From: Anagrus nilaparvatae
Lineage: Eukaryota > Arthropoda > Insecta > Hymenoptera > Mymaridae
Direction: 5' to 3'
Length of the DNA stretch: 64,000 nucleotides
Assembly: GCA_022575985.1 (NCBI GenBank)
Contig: JAKSXM010000007.1
Coordinates: 20,338,501-20,402,500, forward strand
This document shows, piece by piece, positions 11,111 to 21,395 of the stretch. Below the pieces are notes generated by a model that worked only from the letters and a program-made list of their open reading frames with translations, was not told the DNA's origin and did no database searches. Positions within the stretch are counted from its first letter, which is position 1, and each line of letters starts with the position of its first letter. The position numbers and the translations under genes were made by a program.

Positions 11111-11864
11111 CCAGCAACTTTATTTTTCCAAAGATATTTTATTTCAGGTTAGTCAATATTTTGAAAAAAAAAACTTTTTTCACCCGAAGTATTATCTAAA
11201 ATTTAATGAATCATAAAAATTACGGGATAAAAATTACCAAATTACGGACATATGAAACCAGACAGATAATCAGTGATCAGCAATACAAAGCTTCGCTACC
11301 CTTCCATTGGATCCACAAGCAGTCGATGTTTCCCTCGAGTACCCATTCTAGGATTCTGCCTAATAATAGCTGCCCAAGCTTCTTTTAGTTACTATATTCA
11401 TTTACTAAATAAGTGACTGATAAAAATTAGAAATATATAAAATATTAGTCCTAAACTTTTATAATTTTCTAAAAATTATTATTACCTTGAAAATTTAAGT
11501 GGATTCGTAAAAAATATATTTTTTTTTGATAAAAAATTTTTCCTCAGTTTTCAGTTTTTTAGGTTTCTTTTAAAAATTTGAGAGAAATTTTATCCTTGGA
11601 AATCCAGTTTTTTCAACATAAAAAATTTTTGTGGTTATCAATTGAAACGAAACCTAGCCTATGTTTTGACCGGTAATTTTTGCCATCTTTGGCCGCAAAT
11701 CCTGCGTCTCTAACTTTTATTGCGTTCTAGTTTATCCATGTTGGACAAATAAACAAATAAATGAACAAACAAACATACAAAATTAAAGATTTATATATAC
11801 ATTAAAACTTTATTTTACCCAACCAGGGCGGTATATAACATAAGCAAGAAAAAAAAAATTTACT

Positions 11865-11935
11865 AGCCATAAGCCGAATTCCGCTTACTGCACGCGGAAT
11901 ATTTCCGCTTGCGGAAAGCGGATTTTTTTTTCTGG
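11865..11935. repeat. Scrap of the 'AAGCGGAATTC' dispersed repeat
   Basis: Contains AAGCCGAATTCCGCTT, a second GCGGAATATTTCCGC palindrome, and then GCGGATTTTTTTT. The same words occur at 39296-39400, 39945-40000 and 56505-56790, which marks it as part of a dispersed element. Confidence 0.5.
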
Positions 11936-12299
11936 GTAAGTAATTTCAGGATCGGAAATTTTATATAGTAATTTCAAATATTTGGTAGAAATTGAGATAT
12001 TATTATAGATCACAGCGTTAGTAATTTGAAATAAGTTCGTTTTTGTCTACAATTAAATAGATAAATTATGCAAAAATCTGAAGATCAATTTAGTAATCAC
12101 TAATTATTAAAGGAGAAAGCCGATGTTAAGTTATCAGAATACTGTAGTCTAAAAATGAGAAAAAAACTTATTGTTAGAAAAAAAATTAGTTTCTGTGTTC
12201 AACCAACGAGAATAGGGCATGTTGACTTATAACAGTTTCAACTAATCATAAGCCGCTACATTGAAATTATTCTACATCATTTACGACCATATTCTACGA

Positions 12300-12400
12300 T
12301 TTCCCTCTAAAAACGACAAATTTTCACCCCCTCCCCCCTGAATTCGGCCCCTTATTCAAGTACCCCTCCCTATGAACATGTCCCATATTAGAATGAATAA
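12300..12400 (-). repeat. Fragment of G-rich repeat family C
   Basis: Read on the minus strand, it has GGGACATGTTCATAGGGAGG, GGTACTTG and a run of G (CCCCCTCCCCCC on +). This order matches 39440-39500 (ATATTTATAGGGAGGGGTAC followed by a G run). Copies of the same family are at 39430-39860, 60140-60430 and 62985-63245. Confidence 0.5.
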
Positions 12401-13990
12401 GCTAAATTTTTGAGTAGTATATACGAAAAACCGAGCTTTGAATTTAAGGTGATGGAGATCAAAGTTAATTGACAGTGTAAGCTTGGAAATCTGTAATGAC
12501 CAGTTTAAGTTTAATGTTAGAATAATTACTGAGTTAGTCAGAGTAGAGAAATGTAGAATTGAGGTATACCAGATATTTAGGATATTTTAAAACAAAATAC
12601 AAGGTAAATAATAAGAATCAAAAAAACAATTAGTATATTAAAGTTTGACCTTTTTCAAAAACGATATTTTAAATTTACAAAAAAAAATTCTAAATACAGT
12701 CCAATTTACCAAATTTAAAATTGACACAACCCTCAACCCTCATAATTTAAATTGCACTTTTAATTATCATAATCAACTTAACTCTACGTACCCACAAACA
12801 TAAACTTAAAAACTAGCATTACTTAATTAAATAATAAAATAGATAAGAGAATTTATATGCGTGACTAAAAAAATAAATATGATTTAATTAATTATATGTA
12901 TATTATAACTAAAAAAAAAAAAATACACAACTAATTTTATTTTAAATATTATTTAGTTTATTTAAACGTATACAATTATTTAAAATGAGTCTAATTGAGT
13001 CATAAGTATATATTGTTATTATTATAATGAATTATATATATATATATATATATTTTTTCTTCTTTAAAAAAATGAATTACAGTAATTTGCATTATGTATA
13101 ATAAAAAATGAAATTATACGTATAGATGAACGTTGAACTTTAATAGAAATTCACGTGTTTCTTTGGTGAAGAATTTTTTAACTAAAATACACTTGTAATT
13201 TATTTTATCATAATTAACATTTATTTGAGATTTATCGAATTCACCAAAAAACTAATCAATAATTAAAAAAAATTATTATTTATATAAAGAAAAAAAAATT
13301 ACAAGTATTTGATTTCAATGCAGTTTCCTGAATCAAGTGTATAATAGAAAAAAAATAATGAAACTACAGCCAAGAGAGTATAAAATAAGAAATAAAAATT
13401 TATACAAGTATTTAGATTTAAAAGAAAAATTGTTGGAAAAATGCCAAGCTAAAAAAAAAAAATTTTCTTGCGACGTTTTTTTCATTTCTCGTAACGAATG
13501 ACGAACGTACATAGCAGAAAAAAAAACACACGAACAACCCCAGCGGCTGCATGAATCAGTATGTTTTTAAAACTGTTAGATAGTAAAACATAAAAAGCTC
13601 CCTCTTCTTTTTATACTAAAAAACTAAGGTTGCAGGTATAGAAGTAGAATATTGCAAAAAAATAATAATAATAAAATATAAAATAGTGGGGGTAAAAAAT
13701 AAAGGTAAGTACAAATTTTTACTCCACCTATAAAACGCCATAATGAATATTTCTAAACCAATCGTTTTTTAAAAGATTCTTCGCGCGCTCATGCTTAAAT
13801 ACCAACGTAACCAATAATATTATATTGTAGAGGTTGGATTTAACCTAAAATAGGCGTGTTTTACAAAATTGTATTGTAGCGACCTCTGTTGGACTTATAT
13901 ATGAAAATATTCGTAATATGTTAGAGAGAGAGTTCGAAGAGAACTTGAAATTTTATTATGTATCATTATACCGGTTAACGCCGCGCTGTG
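12401..13990. other. AT-rich 5' flank of Dll
   Basis: Mostly A/T runs with an (AT)n tract at 13031-13052. A more complex block at about 13480-13560 (CGACGTTTTTTTCATTTCTC, AACCCCAGCGGCTGCATGAA) and another at about 13800-14000 are the most likely promoter-proximal parts. No TATA box or initiator could be assigned with confidence. Confidence 0.4.
13031..13052. repeat. (AT)n microsatellite
   Basis: Uninterrupted alternating A/T in the 5' flank of Dll. Confidence 0.9.
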
Positions 13991-14030
13991 TGCATTAACA
14001 GCACCGTTGTTGTTATTGTTGTTATTATTT
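13920..14030 (+). promoter_or_regulatory. Candidate Dll promoter-proximal region
   Basis: A GC-richer block (GTTAACGCCGCGCTGTGTGC, then TTAACAGCACCG) breaks long AT runs about 0.5 kb upstream of the GC-rich coding start of Dll. No defined core-promoter motif was confirmed; the assignment rests on position and composition only. Confidence 0.25.
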
Positions 14031-14430
14031 TTTTTTTAAATTAAAAAAAAAAAACGGTGCGCGTGTTTTTTTTAAAAAAAAAATTGTTTTATAAAGTGTA
14101 TGAAATAAATAATTTGATTGTTTAAATAAATTATAATAAAAAAAGTGATAAAATTAAAATTCCCGCGTGTTTTTTTAAAGAAATATTTAAATCAACTTTT
14201 TTTCTAGTGAATTTTTTATAATTAAAGTGTACAAAAAAAATGTCATATAGGATAACAATAAATAGGTGTTTTTTTTAAATTTTGTATAAATAAATAAATT
14301 GTGTTTAAATAAAAATGAATTTTATGTGCTACATTGGTTATAACAAAAAATAATCAAATCACATAACAATTTTTTTTCTTTGCAAAAAAAAATTTGGTGT
14401 GCACGTAGAAAAAGTTGATACACAAAGTGA

Positions 14431-14790
14431 ATATTTAAATATATTAAAAAGGATGTTAATAAATTTATCAAGCTGACGTTAACACGTGTACAAGATTATT
14501 ATAAATATCAAGAACATTATAATAATAATCGAGATTGTAATAATTTTAATCAAATAAATAATAATCAAGAAAAAATTCCAAATAAAATCAGCCTCCTGGA
14601 TCCATCGAATCGGAATCGTTTAGCCGCTGATGAAGCGGTCAATAATGTCGTGAGAGTAAAAAGAGAGCAGCAGTGGTACTGGCCGGATAATTCCGGGTTG
14701 AGCAGCACGACGACGCTCAACTTTACGGACTTGGGGAGCCCATTCGGGGCGGGCGACCCCTGTCCATCAAGTACCCCGACCCCGAACAGT
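14431..14790 (+). other. Dll exon 1 upstream part: leader, or N-terminal coding extension without ATG
   Basis: The Dll frame stays open upstream of the first in-frame ATG for 360 bp, back to TGA at 14428-14430, with no ATG. From about 14587 the composition becomes coding-like and GC-richer than the DNA before it. It encodes a plausible peptide (for example REQQWYWPDNSGLSSTTTLN, then FTDLGSPFGAGDPCPSSTPT). Either this is 5' UTR with coding-like composition, or an upstream exon carrying the start codon is spliced in, or initiation is at a non-ATG codon. Confidence 0.5.
14630..14653 (+). other. Short upstream ORF in the Dll leader
   Basis: ATG AAG CGG TCA ATA ATG TCG TGA: an eight-codon upstream frame (a second ATG at 14645 shares its stop). 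It lies out of frame with, and 137 bp before, the ATG at 14791. If the transcript contains this stretch and translation starts at 14791, ribosomes must skip or reinitiate after this frame. Confidence 0.5.
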
Positions 14791-15322
14791 ATGTCGGGTG
14801 GTGCTGGTAGTACCGCTGCTGGTGGTCCGTCGGCCGGCGGTCCACAAGGTACTGGTAACAACACAACTGGTCCAGCTTCCGCGTCGTCGGAGCTCGAGCA
14901 ACATTTGCAACAGCAACAACAACACCACGGACTCGGTTCCGTAACACCTGGGCCACAAAGCCAAGACAGTACGTCCAGTACCCCGGTATCGCAAAGTGGC
15001 AAATCGGCATTTATCGAATTACAACATAATAACTTGTACAATCCAAGTGGATTAAGGGGTGGTTATCACGGTGGACATAATGTAACTAGTGCACATCAAT
15101 TTTCTGCACATCAAGCTGTTGCAGCGTTAGGTGGACATCAAGGTACAGCAACCTCAACAGCAAACCAGCAACATAATTCAGATCCAAGTTTTCCAAGTCC
15201 CAGATCTGCGTTAGCTGGTTATCCATTTGCACCAATGCATCAACATAATGCATATGGATATCATCTTGGTTCATATGCACCACAGTGCCCATCACCACCT
15301 AAAGATGGTGATTATCCAAACT
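14791..15322 (+). CDS. Dll: Distal-less homeobox protein, first coding exon (N-terminal half)
   Basis: Encodes 177 residues plus one base. Distal-less is a nuclear homeodomain transcription factor that specifies distal limb and appendage identity in arthropods. Hallmarks in order from the ATG at 14791: low-complexity Gly/Ser/Thr start (1-35), poly-Gln/His (40-46), the insect Dll box SGKSAFIELQ (69-78), a His/Ala-rich insert (90-130), FPSPRSA (134-140), YPFAPMH (144-150), YGYHLGSYAPQC (155-166) and SPPKDGD (168-174). The GKSAFIELQ, FPSPR, GYHLGSYAPQC and PPKD words are the conserved N-terminal blocks of insect Dll. The exon ends at a strong donor (GTAAGT at 15323) after the first base of a codon. 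The start is the first in-frame ATG and has A at -3, but the frame is open further upstream, so the true N-terminus may be longer. The insert between SAFIELQ and FPSPR is longer than I recall for fly Dll. Confidence 0.93.
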
Positions 15323-18300
15323 GTAAGTACTCAATACTTCATAAAATAATCGCTTAAAATCGATTTGTACTTGATGTATTTAATTATTTTTAAAATAAAC
15401 TACTAAACGACCTTCTATCTAAAAAAGCGTCGCAAATTTTTCAATAAATTCGTTTAAAAAAATTCCTTTTTTTTTTCTAAAATAAATAAATGTATATACC
15501 TGGGTAACAATTAAAAAAAAAATGTTTTACATAAATACACCTAATTAATTAAAATTTATGTTAATAATGTTGTTAAACATAATATAATATTTAATTGTTG
15601 TCATATAATTGAGGGGTTTTTTTTTCTCTTTTTTTTTTTTTTTAAATAAATATAAATTAACACTTTTGTAAATATATATATACAAAACACACACGTTTTG
15701 TCAGAATGTATCTCAGTGACAGCAAAAATATAATTTATTAGGGTTATTTTTATTCCTTTTTCGTTTTCTATTAATGTTGTCAAATTATATCATAAGAGAG
15801 AAATAGAGTTTTAAGATTTATATTTTTTGGGGCTCAGGCGCAGGTAGATTTATTTTTTTTTGATCTTTGCAAAACTTAATTTATTTTTTTATGCAGTTTT
15901 TTTTAAATTAATTATTCAAGTTTATTAAATCATTAAGTTTAATGATAATTTGTAGAAAATTAGTTTTATAAACAATAATTTCTTGATTATTAATAATTCA
16001 ATGTAAAAAAATTACCCTATATCGCGCTGTAGAAAAAATAAGGGTTGAAGTAAGTAAGTTAGAAAAAATTGTTATTAGTTAGGAGGAGACAACTTTTTTC
16101 TTTTACAAACCCTCTAAGTTAGAGTAATTTTTTTATAAATAATTTCTGTAATTATTATTGCGGTTTTGTTAAATAAAGTTACGTGTACTGTAAGAAATAA
16201 AAACCACTAAAAATTATTTCATAATTTTTTTTAGAAAACTTTCAAAAATTTAAATTAATAATTAGTATTTAAAAAAAAAATTTCATGCTTTCATTAAGAT
16301 TGACTGGTCATTGTTATGGCTCAATTAAATTAAAAAAAAAAATTTTTTTAATAAGATGATGATTTGTTTTATTTTTAAGTAAGCAAGTAAGTAAACACAC
16401 GTCATTTACAACTATGGATGTTTACAATATGTACGTCGGTTTATATAAAAATAATAATAATTTCAGATTACAGCGACGGATAAGATTTTTTTTTTTTTTT
16501 ATTCATCGTCAGGAAACATGTTTTTTTTTTTTATTATCTTTTCTTTGTTTAAATCTCAAAGTTTACATTATTTTTTTTTTTTTTGAACAATGTTAATATT
16601 AATGTGACTTGACCGACGCTTCTGTAGATACCTGTTTATGATATTAAAAAATGTGATTTTTATCTGATTTTTTTTAATTTAAAAAATTTTATGTTTGCTT
16701 ATACTCACGATGCAGTGAAAATCAAAAATGTTGAAATTTTTTTAATGACAATCTTTTTAAGTTGTTAGTTGTATTGCTAGGTTGCTTTGTTTCAAATTTT
16801 TTTTGAATCTGGAATTGTCTAGGGAATTTCAAGCAGAAATTACAGCAAATTTTTACATTAGTTTCAATGTGACTTGCTTAAAATTAAATTCTTTAGCTTA
16901 AATTTTAAACATGCAAAATGACTTAACAGTGTCCTGGTTGACAAAGTTAACCGTAACTAACGTTCATTTTACAAATTAGTGGTCTTAAATACTTAGTAGG
17001 AGAAATATTTATAAATTTAGTTTGATTTATGTTTCATAAAAAATAAAATAAAAATTCTATAAATCATTAGAAAAATTAGCTTTTTCTTATGATGCAAATA
17101 ATTTTCAATAAGTAAATCAAAAAATTTGTAAAAGTTTTTATTATTCGGTTTCAACTTGGTTTTGACATTAGAATCTTTTAAATATAAATTACCCTTAAAT
17201 ATCAAGTACATAAAAACAACATGCAGTTTGAAACTGTGATTTTACGAGATCAAAATCAGCCAAAATGTCCACCAGAGTCGTAATAATTCAATATTAAAAC
17301 ACATAAAACTAAAAAATCTATAAAAAATTCAGTAGCATTAAAGTACATAAAACACAAGCTAGAAAAAGTTTTATTAATAATTCTAATTAAAACTTTTTGA
17401 TTGACACATTTATGTGTATAAATCATATATAACTTAAATTTTCTAATAATTTAATTAATTAATTATTATTTCAACAAAGTTTAATTTTAAGTTATTAACA
17501 CTTGGTATTTTAAATAATTAAAGTAGTCTAACTATTATAAAGTATTTAATTTTTTGTTTTTAATAAATTAGTGTAATAATTATATATTATTATTTACTGT
17601 TATATATGTATTAGTTTAATAGTTAAATATTATTATTTTTTAATAAAGATTAATGGATTTTTATACTTTTTTTATATGTGCAGTGTTTGGTTCATAAAAA
17701 GTTTTTAATTTTATGGAATTAAAAGTTTTTTATTGATGATTTTAGGTACTTTAAATGAATTATTTTAAAGACTTTTTTGGTTAGTGTTACTAAAAATGAT
17801 AAATGTTTTAAGCCATTAAACTGTGAGAATGAGACAGTTATATTATGAGAAAAGTAATTTTAAATGTGAAAATGTAGTATTGTAAAAAACATAATTTTTT
17901 TAAAAACCCAAGATAATTTCATTGGGCTGAATATTTACTCTTTTTAACTTCATAAATTGATTAAAACAATAATTTCAGTGGCTAAACTTCCTTTTATTAA
18001 AAATTGATATTTTTAAATTTCATTCTTAAAAATATATGATCGAATTCTCAAAAATTTATTTAAAACTTAGTCTGGAATGAAAATTTTTAATGCATATTGA
18101 TTTGAAAATGTAATTAAAAAAAAAACATTATTTGGCTGCATTGTGTAAATAAAGTAAACTTAAAAAAAATATTTTAAAACAGATTAGTGCCTACTTGTTT
18201 CCCTTAAAAAAACAGAATGTTACTTTACATTAATTAGGTATACGAATAATTTTTCTAAATTTCTTGAAATAACTTGAAAATTTATATTAAATAAAATTTA

Positions 18301-20898
18301 AATTAAAATCAAACATACTTGTCTGAAGTTCATTTTTACTTATATAAACTGAAAATACAAAAATATTTGAGTTTTAAAAATTAAATTTAGAAAAAAAAAG
18401 AGCTATTTTGATTTATAAAAAATAAAAATAATAAACATAAAATTATTTTAACTATATCATTACTGATTTAGTATTTTTCTATTTTTTATTGCAAACATTT
18501 TTAAAATAAAGATTACCTATTCTGTTGAATGGTAAATTATAAAAATAAAGACATAAAAAATGTTTCACATAGTGAAAAAAAAACTTTGTTTCTTATTAGA
18601 AATCTATTGAAATTTTTGGTTGACAATAATGTGTATCCTCATTAATTGTAACTACTGCAATAACTAAATTAAAAATTTAAAAATAATCAATTTTAAGATT
18701 TTAAAAAATTTAAATCCTGCTTCCAATTTCTAATTGTAACTACTTATTACAGTAACTACATTTTTTTGATGAAATTGTGCTTTTCATGAAAAAAAAGTTG
18801 AATAAAATATTCAAAACTCGATCGCAATATTTTCATTCCTAAATGATTGAATATTCAATTATTTGACTAATTTTTTAACTTTTTGCAATTGCAATAGCTG
18901 ATTAGTATATTTTTTGATATTATAATGTCTAAAATTTGATTATTTTATAGAAAAATATCGATTCAAACAAATCCAATAAAGAGTTTTCAAAAAGTGGGCA
19001 ATTTGTTGAAAAAATAAAAAAAAAATTGTTATCTCAAAAATCAAGTATTTTTATTTAATATTAAAAATATTGAAGTTGAATATTTTTTATAAAAATATCA
19101 GCGTCGGTCATTATTTACTCATTAATATTGAAAAGTTTATAATTTTTTTATTTTGCAATTTTTAATTTTAACTTGAAATTTTATTTTTTTTACGTAAAAT
19201 AATTCTTAGTTATACATATTTAAATTTAAAATTTACTTTCTTAAATAACACAGAATATTTTAAATATTGCTTTAAATAAAATCTAGATGTCGCTTTTCTC
19301 GTAAAAGAATTAGAATTTCACTATTATATAAGTAATCCAAAATTTATTGAAATCATATGTACTTACTGTTTATAATATTGATATAAAATATTTTTATATA
19401 TTCAAGATAGAAACTTGTTTAAAATAAAAATTGATTTTTAACTTATAGAAATAAAAAAATTACATATTTTGTTACGAAGTGCTTGTTTTGTATCTGATGC
19501 TCTAGACACAGACAGCATTTTGAACATTCTTGTGTACTCATTAAGCATTGCATGAAGGAGTTCATGCTTCTTCACCTAAAACCTAATGAGTAAAATGAAT
19601 TTTCTTTAGAAAGTTGAAAAAAACTAAAAAATTAAGTTCATACAATGAAAACCAGGTTCTAATGAAAGATGTACCCGAAAATTTAGTCCCTTTTTGGTTA
19701 GGGAATTTCAAGCTTAAAAAACATTTTAGAAAAACTTACTTTGACTTAAATTAATACTTATCAAAATCCTAATGAGGCACAATTTTTATCTTTTTTTTAA
19801 ACAAGTTAGGAGTGGAAAGTAAAAATTATATAAATTAAATTCTTAGCGATTTTGAAGCATAATTTTTAATTTTTTTAATCTTATGGGTAGTTTTCCAGCA
19901 TTATAAAGGTGGTTTTTCCTATTTAATATCCAGTTTGATGCAATAAGTATAAAATATTTATATCAAATCCTTATAATACAAAAATATTAAAAGTAATCTT
20001 TAAAAAAATTTTTTAACTTATGGGATACTTCTCACCCTTAATCTAGAGCTATGAATAACTTAAAAAAAAAAACAAAATATTGCTCTTTTAGACTTTTAAA
20101 AATTATTTTAAGCCAAAGTAAGTTTTTTAGGAGCTTTTTAAGCTCTCAATTCTCTAGTCAAAAAGGGACTAAAAAAGAGTATTTTTTTGGTAACTTTTTC
20201 ATTTCAATATTTTTATCAAGATTTTAATAGTTTTTAGTATATCAAAAAATTAAATTTAAATGAACCTCAAGAAATATTTTAAAAAATTTAATATTTACCA
20301 AGTATCTATTAAAACTTATAAAATTTCATGAAAAGCCAATTTTTGAACACTGACTTCCTAAAATACATGATTTAAATCTTTGAGATAAATTCATCTTAAT
20401 TAAAATATTTTTTATATAAAGTCTATTTTTTTCCACATAATAATTAAAAAAACTGATTTAAAAAAAAATTATGAATAATAATTTGTGCGGATATAATTAT
20501 TGATTACATAAAAAAACTAAAGTTTAATTGCTCTTGTTTAACATTAAATTGTGATTTTTTTGTTTGTTGAAATTCATATTTTTATTAAAATATTGTGAAT
20601 AAATAATTTTATTTATAAAAAAGTTTAATTGAGTAAATGAGATTTTTTTCAGTGTCATTATATTTTTGCTGTTTTATTATAATTTTTTGCTGGAATTGAA
20701 AAAAAAAAACTTATTATTTATGAAGTTCTTGCTTATTTAATTATTTAACAAGTTAATCTAGTTATAAATTAAAAAAAAAGAATTATCAAATGATTCAGTG
20801 TAAATTTTCGTCGAAATATATAAATGAGATACAATAAAATATTATCAATTAGTAAAGAGAATTCTGAAATTTGATATCAGTATGGCGTATTTTTCCAG
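15323..20898 (+). other. Dll: Dll intron 1
   Basis: 5576 bp, GT at 15323 and AG at 20897-20898, phase 1: T at the end of exon 1 joins AC at the start of exon 2 to give a Tyr codon. The content is very AT-rich with many homopolymer runs and no supported internal gene. A foldback element lies at 19685-20170. A moderately complex stretch at about 19480-19580, with ACTCATTAAGCATTGC, is a weak enhancer candidate. Confidence 0.85.
19685..20170. repeat. Imperfect 486-bp foldback element in Dll intron 1
   Basis: The left arm, starting AGTCCCTTTTTGG at 19685, is the imperfect reverse complement of the right arm ending CAAAAAGGGACT at 20170. An inner pair (ACTTACTTTGACTTA at 19734 and TAAGCCAAAGTAAGT at 20109) lies on nearly the same axis, so arms extend at least 65 bp. 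The outermost symmetric words are TTTAGTCCC and GGGACTAAA. No coding capacity. Probably a MITE-like DNA element. Confidence 0.65.
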
Positions 20899-21122
20899 AC
20901 CTCTCTCCACTCGGTGACAAAGGAAACAGTCTAGTAGACGAATTAAGTGGTGCTGGTGGTGGTTCCCTCAGAAATGGGAAAGGAAAAAAAATGAGAAAGC
21001 CTAGGACCATATACAGTAGTTTACAACTTCAACAATTAAATAGGAGGTTTCAAAGGACTCAATATCTAGCATTACCAGAAAGAGCTGAATTAGCAGCAAG
21101 TTTAGGACTAACACAAACACAG
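20899..21122 (+). CDS. Dll: Distal-less homeobox protein, second coding exon (homeodomain residues 1-44)
   Basis: 224 bp encoding residues 178-252 of the protein started at 14791. A divergent linker ([20 protein letters not shown]) is followed by [15 protein letters not shown] and then the homeodomain up to LGLTQTQ. Homeodomain numbering puts Met1 at residue 209, with Arg5, Leu16 and Phe20 all in place. The exon ends after Gln44 at CAG|GTCAGT, phase 0. This Q44/V45 split is the conserved intron position of Dll/Dlx genes. The exon lacks recognition-helix residues W48, F49, Q50 and N51, which must come from exon 3. The acceptor at 20897 has a pyrimidine tract (TATTTTTCCAG). An alternative in-frame acceptor at 20879-20880 would add six residues. 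Confidence 0.95.
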
Positions 21123-21214
21123 GTCAGTTCAGTTATCTTGATAATAAATAAAAATATCTTATTACTTAGTATATAAACGTCAATTAATAATAATAATAAT
21201 TATTATTTTATACA

Positions 21215-21395
21215 ATGGTCAATCTCGATCTCGATTATATATACTTTTTGGACATTGTCACCCTCACTTTATTTGGTTTCCTGTTCGCAATTTATGGACT
21301 CGCTCGGTAATTATCACCCGCTTCACCGCTAATTGAAGGGACATTATGACTAAGCTCGTAAACTAAAAGAGACAGGAAACAAAGTAATATAAATT
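21215..21395. promoter_or_regulatory. Candidate cis-regulatory island just after Dll exon 2
   Basis: A 180-bp block of non-repetitive, GC-richer sequence with homeodomain-type core words (GGTAATTATCACC, GCTAATTG) and a complementary pair TTTCCTGT/ACAGGAAA about 100 bp apart. It lies within 300 bp of exon 2. Enhancer function is inferred from composition and position only. Confidence 0.3.

Noticed and set aside
14565..15041. Minus-strand frames of 158, 95 and 75 codons over Dll exon 1
   Set aside because: Antisense shadows of GC-rich Dll coding sequence; the Cys and Pro runs come from the complement of CAG- and GGT-rich codons.
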